Part shown: one piece after another, positions 42,934-47,634 of the stretch
Layout of the letters: every line of letters begins with the position of its first letter
Numbering within the stretch: position 1 is the stretch's first letter
Assembly (NCBI GenBank): GCA_937883785.1
Contig: CALGDE010000070.1
Span: 1 to 47,634 of the forward strand
Direction of reading: 5' to 3'
From: an uncultured cyanobacterium
GTDB lineage: Bacteria; Cyanobacteriota; Cyanobacteriia; CACIAM-69d
DNA: 47,634 nucleotides
Made by a program: the position numbers and the translations under genes
Notes under the pieces: generated by a model
Seen by the model: only the letters and a program-made list of their open reading frames with translations
Told to the model about the DNA's origin: nothing
Databases searched by the model: none

Positions 42934-45474
42934 GTGTTGATTCCGCTTGATTACTACCGCATTTTGGGCGTGCCCATCCAAGCTGATTCTTCTCAACTCG
43001 GTCAGGCCTATCAACAGCGCCTGGCCCACGTTCCCCATCCGGACTATTCCCAAACGGCGCTGACCCTGCGGCGGCAGCTTCTCGATGAAGCTTACAAAAC
43101 GTTAACCGTTGCCAGCGATCGCCAAACCTACGATGCTCAATTCCTCGCGAAAAGCTACGCCGAGGGTCCCCAACTGACCACTCCCGATGGGGCTGGGGTT
43201 AAGACACCCAATTTAGATATTGATGATCGCCAATTTACCGGGGCGATCGCCCTGCTGCACGAGTTAGGGGAATACGAGCTCGCCATTAAGCTGGGCTACC
43301 CGTATCTCAGCCAACCCCAGGACGTTGAAGCGGGTCGCTTTGGGGAGCCCAATTTAGCCCTGGCAGATTTGCTGCTTACGGTGGTGCTGTCCTACTTGGA
43401 ACTGGGACGGGAACAGTGGCAGGGGAATCAATCGGAGCAGGCGGCTTCGTCGTTGAAAATTGCCCAGGAGCTGCTGCTGCACCATGGGTTATTTGCCGGG
43501 CTGCGGGGGGAGATCCAGGGGGATTTATATCGCCTGCGTCCCTATCGGGTTTTGGAACTATTGGCGAGCCCCGATGCCAATGGGGTCGCCCACCGCCAGG
43601 GTTTACAGCTACTACGCAGTATGTTGAAGGAGCGCGGGGGCATTGACGGCAACGGCGATGATCGCTCTGGGCTAGGGGTCGAAGAATTTTTACGGTTTAT
43701 TCAGCAAATTCGAGGTTATCTCAGCGCCCAGGAACAGCTCGCCCTATTTGAGGCTGAGGCCCGTCGTCCGTCGGCGGTGGCCACTTATTTGGCATCCTAT
43801 GCTCTGATTGCCCAGGGATTTAGTCAGCGACAGCCGGCGTTTGTGCAGCGGTCTAGCTTGCTATTGCGGCGACTGGGACAGAGACAGGATGTGTTTTTGG
43901 AGCAGGCAATCTGCGCCCTGCTGTTGGGTCAGCCAGACGAAGCCTGTCAGTACCTGGCAAAAAGCCAAGAAGCGGAGCCTTTGGATGCGATCCGATCGCG
44001 ATCGGGCAATTCTCCAGACCTGCTTCCCGGGCTATGTGCTTATTGTGAGCAGTGGCTGGCGTCGGAGGTGCTGCCCCACTTCCGCGATTTAAACACCCTG
44101 GAAGTGTCCCTAACGCGCTATTTCTCCGACCCTGGCGTACAGGCTTATTTGGAATCCATGCCCGACGAGGCTGAGGTTACCGGCGATAACACCTGGAGTA
44201 CTACGGTGCCCGACCCCAATCCAGCAAGTCTGGCGGCGGTGGGTCGCAGTGGAGAGCGATCCCTAACGCCCCCCAGCCATCCTCCCATCGTGCCACCCAA
44301 GCTCGGTGGTCCCAACTCGGTGCCGACAACCCCCTTTGCAAAAGCCAAAGCATCGGATACGCCACCAGAGGCGATCGCCTCCCATACTGCCGACGACGAC
44401 AGCAACGGCAACACCAGTGGCGACAGCGGTTCCGCCCCTTTCCAACCTATTTTGCTGGGACCACTGGGAGAGCGCCCAGTCACTAACACCCCCGCCTCAT
44501 CGCCTCAAGTTTCAGTTCCCAACGGCACCAACTTTGCCGCCGGCACCGCCACTTTGCCCAACACAACCGCCTTTACGGGCGCCCCGTCCTCCCTTCGCCC
44601 CCTAACCTCCCCCACGGTGGGTGCCGATTCAAACCAGGGCACGGCGGCGTCATCGGCAAGGGGAATCCCGACGCCAGGGATTTCAACGCCTGGAGCCTCT
44701 GTGGGCGATATGTCCTCCGATGTACCCTCGACGAACCCAGCATTGGATCGCCTAGGTCGCGGCTCTGGCTCTGCGCCCCCCCTCGACGACAGTTCCTTTG
44801 ACGGTGTGGGCGACACGCCCCCGCGCGAGCGGCGCAGACGGGACAGTGGAGAATCGTCCCAGGGCAGCTTGGCTATTTTAGTGGGCGGCAGTTTGCTTGC
44901 GGTGGTGCTGTTTGGCTTCCTAATTGTGCAGGCTTACGGAGCGATCGCCCGCCTATTCCAAGGGGATACGGGACCCACCCTGGAACCCAACCAACCCACG
45001 GTGTATTTGGACCGCCCGTCCACGGAAATTCCTGCCCCCGATACGGCCACCGGTCCGGAAGGCGCCGTATCTAACCCGGCAGTGGAAGGGGATTTGGATC
45101 CGGCGATCGCCAAAGCCGCCGTGGAGAACTGGCTGTCCGCAAAGGCTCGCGCCATGGGTCAAGAGTATGATGCAGCGGCCCTAGAGGCGGTGCTAGTGGA
45201 CCCCATGTTGAGAAAATGGCGCGGTCGGGTGCGGGCAACGAAGGCATCCGGCGAACATTGGACCTATGAGCACGCTGTGGAAATTTCGGACATTACCGTA
45301 AATACGGATAATCCAGAGCGGGGCACCGTCATTGCCCAAGTGCGAGAGGTGGCAAAGCTATACCAGGGCGATCGCCTCAGCAACTCTGGTTCCTACGATG
45401 ACCAACTGCGGGTGCGCTATAACCTGGTGTTTGTGGATGGGCAATGGCTTATTAGCGACGGTAAGGTGCTGTAG
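42934..45474 (+). CDS. ftn2: cell division protein Ftn2/ZipN (ARC6 homologue)
   Basis: Ftn2 tethers FtsZ to the membrane and organises the cyanobacterial divisome; ARC6 is its chloroplast counterpart. The 846-residue protein begins with a degenerate J domain (PLDYYRILGVPIQADSSQLG, then LLDEAYKTLTVASDRQTYD) that lacks HPD at the usual loop. A helical region follows to about residue 400. Next is a Pro/Ser/Thr-rich linker of about 240 residues, one membrane helix at about 644-670 (LAILVGGSLLAVVLFGFLIV), and a C-terminal IMS/ARC6-like domain (AAVENWLSAKARAMG, EISDITVNTD, YNLVFVDGQWLISDGKVL). The start is GTG 42934, with a GAGG ribosome binding site 9 bases upstream. The linker is longer and more proline-rich than in ARC6. 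Confidence 0.92.
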   Translation: MLIPLDYYRILGVPIQADSSQLGQAYQQRLAHVPHPDYSQTALTLRRQLLDEAYKTLTVASDRQTYDAQFLAKSYAEGPQLTTPDGAGVKTPNLDIDDRQFTGAIALLHELGEYELAIKLGYPYLSQPQDVEAGRFGEPNLALADLLLTVVLSYLELGREQWQGNQSEQAASSLKIAQELLLHHGLFAGLRGEIQGDLYRLRPYRVLELLASPDANGVAHRQGLQLLRSMLKERGGIDGNGDDRSGLGVEEFLRFIQQIRGYLSAQEQLALFEAEARRPSAVATYLASYALIAQGFSQRQPAFVQRSSLLLRRLGQRQDVFLEQAICALLLGQPDEACQYLAKSQEAEPLDAIRSRSGNSPDLLPGLCAYCEQWLASEVLPHFRDLNTLEVSLTRYFSDPGVQAYLESMPDEAEVTGDNTWSTTVPDPNPASLAAVGRSGERSLTPPSHPPIVPPKLGGPNSVPTTPFAKAKASDTPPEAIASHTADDDSNGNTSGDSGSAPFQPILLGPLGERPVTNTPASSPQVSVPNGTNFAAGTATLPNTTAFTGAPSSLRPLTSPTVGADSNQGTAASSARGIPTPGISTPGASVGDMSSDVPSTNPALDRLGRGSGSAPPLDDSSFDGVGDTPPRERRRRDSGESSQGSLAILVGGSLLAVVLFGFLIVQAYGAIARLFQGDTGPTLEPNQPTVYLDRPSTEIPAPDTATGPEGAVSNPAVEGDLDPAIAKAAVENWLSAKARAMGQEYDAAALEAVLVDPMLRKWRGRVRATKASGEHWTYEHAVEISDITVNTDNPERGTVIAQVREVAKLYQGDRLSNSGSYDDQLRVRYNLVFVDGQWLISDGKVL

Positions 45475-45646
45475 GAATTATTCGTAATCCATCGAAATAG
45501 ATTGATTTAACGCCGTTGCCCAGTGCCTTAGGGTGTAGGATTATCACGGTTATATGCGGTCATGGCGAAGCGCCCCACCCTTCAAGGGCAAGTCGCCGGA
45601 CCGGCACATCGTGTTAGGGCACCGTACAGGAAAAGCTACGAAACTT

Positions 45647-47074
45647 ATGGCATACGAGAAAATTACGCCCCCCACCGTCGGCGAAAAGATCACCTTTGCG
45701 AACGGTCAGCCGGTGGTTCCCGATCATCCCATCGTGCCGTTTATCCGTGGCGACGGAACCGGGGTAGATATTTGGCCTGCTGCCCAGCGCGTTCTTGATG
45801 CGGCGGTGGAAACGGCCTACGGGGATGCCCGTAAGATTTCCTGGTTTAAGATTTTCGCTGGCGATGAAGCATGCGATCGCTACGGCACCTTCCAATATCT
45901 GCCTGAAGACACCCTGGCGGCCATTCGCGAATATGGCATCGCCATCAAAGGTCCCCTCACCACCCCCGTGGGCGGAGGCATTCGGTCTTTGAATGTGGCC
46001 CTGCGACAAATTTTTGACCTTTACGCCTGTGTTCGTCCCTGCAAGTACTACAGCGGCGTGCCCTCCCCCCACAAAAATCCCGAAAAGCTGGACGTAATTG
46101 TGTACCGGGAAAACACCGAGGATATTTATCTGGGCATTGAGTGGCGGGAAGGGGACGCCACCGGTAATAAGCTCATCACCTTGCTAAATGAGGAGCTTAT
46201 TCCCAATACCCCCGAGCACAAAGGCAAGCAAATTCGCCTGGATTCGGGCATTGGCATTAAGCCCGTTAGTGTCACCGGATCCCAGCGCCTGGTGCGTCGC
46301 GCGATTTTAAATGCGATCGCCCTGCCTAAGGAAAAGCAACAGGTGACCCTGGTGCACAAGGGCAACATTATGAAGTACACCGAGGGGGCATTCCGGGACT
46401 GGGGCTACGAAGTGGCCACCACCGAGTTCCGCGACCAGTGCATTACCGAGCGGGAGTCATGGATTTTGGGCAATAAGGAAGCCAATCCTGATATCTCCGT
46501 TGAGGATAATGCTCGCAAAATTGACCCGGGCTACGACAGCCTAACGCCGGAGAAGCAGGAGGCGATTCGTGGGGAAGTGTCGGCGGTGCTGGACGCCATT
46601 TGGGACACCCACGGCGATGGTAAGTGGAAAGATAAGGTGATGGTGAATGATCGCATTGCCGACAGCATTTTCCAGCAGATCCAAACCCGCCCTAACGAGT
46701 ACTCGATTCTGGCGACGATGAACCTAAATGGGGATTATTTGTCCGATGCGGCGGCGGCGATCGCAGGCGGTCTCGGCATGGCTCCCGGTGCCAACATTGG
46801 CGACAACTGCGCCATCTTTGAAGCCACCCACGGCACGGCACCAAAGCATGCCGGACTAGATCGCATTAACCCCGGCTCTGTAATTTTGTCCGGTGCCATG
46901 ATGCTGGACTTTATGGGCTGGACCGAAGCAGCAGACCTAGTGCGCAAGGGATTGGGTACGGCGATTCAAAATCGAGAAGTGACCTACGATTTGGCGCGAT
47001 TAATGGAGCCCGCCGTGGAGCCACCGCTGAAGTGCTCTGAGTTTGCTGAGGCGATCGTTAAAAACTTCTCCTAA
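45647..47074 (+). CDS. icd: NADP-dependent isocitrate dehydrogenase
   Basis: It converts isocitrate to 2-oxoglutarate, which in cyanobacteria is the link between carbon flow and ammonium assimilation. From ATG 45647 the protein has 475 residues, the length usual for cyanobacterial Icd. The frame is open 31 codons upstream to 45554, but those codons are basic and unlike the family. Visible motifs are FIRGDGTGVDIWPA, the substrate loop VGGGIRSLNVALRQ with its phosphorylatable-type serine, VYRENTEDIYLGIEW, the conserved NIMKYTEGAFRDWGYE, and GDYLSDAAAAIAGGLGMAPGANIG near the C-terminus. A hairpin terminator follows at 47123-47150. Confidence 0.95.
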   Translation: MAYEKITPPTVGEKITFANGQPVVPDHPIVPFIRGDGTGVDIWPAAQRVLDAAVETAYGDARKISWFKIFAGDEACDRYGTFQYLPEDTLAAIREYGIAIKGPLTTPVGGGIRSLNVALRQIFDLYACVRPCKYYSGVPSPHKNPEKLDVIVYRENTEDIYLGIEWREGDATGNKLITLLNEELIPNTPEHKGKQIRLDSGIGIKPVSVTGSQRLVRRAILNAIALPKEKQQVTLVHKGNIMKYTEGAFRDWGYEVATTEFRDQCITERESWILGNKEANPDISVEDNARKIDPGYDSLTPEKQEAIRGEVSAVLDAIWDTHGDGKWKDKVMVNDRIADSIFQQIQTRPNEYSILATMNLNGDYLSDAAAAIAGGLGMAPGANIGDNCAIFEATHGTAPKHAGLDRINPGSVILSGAMMLDFMGWTEAADLVRKGLGTAIQNREVTYDLARLMEPAVEPPLKCSEFAEAIVKNFS

Positions 47075-47122
47075 CGAAATCCCCATTCCTTATATTTCGA
47101 CCGTCATATTTCACTGTTATTG

Positions 47123-47157
47123 GCGTCAGCTCTATTTACCAAGCTGGCGCTGTTTTG
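47123..47157 (+). terminator. Rho-independent terminator of icd
   Basis: GCGTCAGCT (47123-47131) pairs with AGCTGGCGC (47142-47150), nine pairs including one G-U, with a 10-base loop, followed by TGTTTTGTT. It lies 49 bp after the icd stop. Confidence 0.7.
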
Positions 47158-47229
47158 TTGCCTATAAAGACGTCTGTAAAAAAGCCTTTGCTGCCAACTG
47201 AGAAACAGATCAACGTCAAAATATTGCCG

Positions 47230-47604
47230 CTAAAGTGCGGGCTTTTGATAGGACCAAATCTCGTATCGAGCCTGGGACACTATTTCCTCCGCCAAGGAAT
47301 CATAATGTTCCAGACAAAAGGCAGTAAAGTCCTCCATTATTTGTTTAAATACGTCTTCTTCCACCCGCCAGCAGTATCCATATGCCCTAGATTGAAGGTT
47401 TTCTAATAGCTCTTCCACGCTATTTTTAATCATCCATTCTTTAACTTTAAAATAATGCTCTTCATAGCCTCTTTTCAGGAGATGCTCACTTAGTTCAATA
47501 TCATCAATAAAGCGTTTGTACTGACGAAAAGGCTCTATTTTAGGGGTGTAGTGGGATGCGATCGCCCTAAATTGATTTTCAAACCTGACGGGGTGACAAG
47601 AAGG
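47230..47604 (-). pseudogene. unrecognised small protein frame with no normal start
   Basis: The minus strand is open for 124 codons between a TAG at 47607-47605 and the stop at 47230. The text looks like real protein, with charged and aromatic helices: YTPKIEPFRQYKRFIDDIE, LLKRGYEEHYFKVKEWM, FTAFCLEHYDSLAEEIVSQ. No ATG, GTG or TTG occurs before ATG 47433, which would yield only 67 residues and lacks a ribosome binding site. Beyond the TAG the same frame continues plausibly (KRKIQEAF) to the edge of the window. Either the gene is interrupted by a nonsense mutation, or it starts outside the window in another frame, or it uses a rare start. A HIP1 site lies within it. The family is not recognised. 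Confidence 0.5.
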
Positions 47605-47634
47605 CTAAAAGGCTTCCTGTATCTTCCTCTTAGC

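Noticed and set aside
45554-45646. Upstream extension of isocitrate dehydrogenase
   Set aside because: These 31 codons are basic and unlike the family, while ATG 45647 gives the standard N-terminus.
1-47634. tRNA and rRNA genes
   Set aside because: The larger intergenic regions were scanned for T-arm words such as GGTTCGAATCC and for cloverleaf pairing; none was found.

Overview
The window is almost certainly from a cyanobacterium. It carries many HIP1 octamers (GCGATCGC, for example 954-961), a plastid-type NDH-1 cluster (ndhA-ndhI-ndhG-ndhE), the RuBisCO assembly chaperone Raf1, a UPF0182 membrane protein, the division protein Ftn2/ZipN (ARC6) and DUF1822/sigma-like gene pairs. The species cannot be fixed from the sequence alone. 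The GC content looks middling and coding density is high, apart from two disturbed regions.

Layout. Positions 1-3447, all on the minus strand: raf1, a divergent sigma-70-like regulator, a DUF1822 protein and the start of a TPR-repeat protein that runs off the left edge. Positions 3850-8688: ndhA-I-G-E followed by NAD kinase, then a convergent SppA-type peptidase. Positions 8940-20847 are mostly housekeeping: a class A penicillin-binding protein, a cysteine desulfurase, UPF0182, thiL, an unrecognised glycosyltransferase-like protein, a secreted basic protein, biotin-protein ligase and a DUF72 protein. Positions 21313-25520 hold a siderophore-iron block (TonB-dependent receptor, FecB-type lipoprotein, MFS exporter). 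Its receptor has lost its N-terminal half at a 20-bp tandem duplication. Beyond the break lie a decayed second copy of the MFS 3' end and a decayed CHAT-gene 3' end.

Positions 26026-29028 and 39440-42439 encode two large paralogues that join an exported filamentous-haemagglutinin (two-partner secretion) N-terminus to a C-terminal CHAT protease domain. Both keep the His/Cys dyad. With the remnant at about 25349-25520 they make three copies of this gene type in 17 kb. They are the most unusual content of the window: predicted exported caspase-like proteases with no TpsB transporter nearby. Between them lie a zinc-type ABC importer (znuA divergent from znuC-znuB, with a Zur-box-like palindrome between), the protein AMPylase SelO, an unrecognised membrane protein, metE and a divergent metR-like regulator with a perfect TGAA-N5-TTCA site. 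The window closes with ftn2/zipN, icd and a small minus-strand frame that has no normal start.

Functional links. Zinc uptake and the cobalamin-independent, zinc-dependent MetE sit close together. Both are conditionally expressed in other bacteria, but any link here is inference. The siderophore block is probably no longer complete. The left-edge sigma-like/DUF1822/TPR module belongs to a gene neighbourhood that, from memory, often accompanies TPR or CHAT proteins in cyanobacteria, so it may be related to the two CHAT proteins. No tRNA, rRNA, CRISPR array or intact insertion sequence was recognised.
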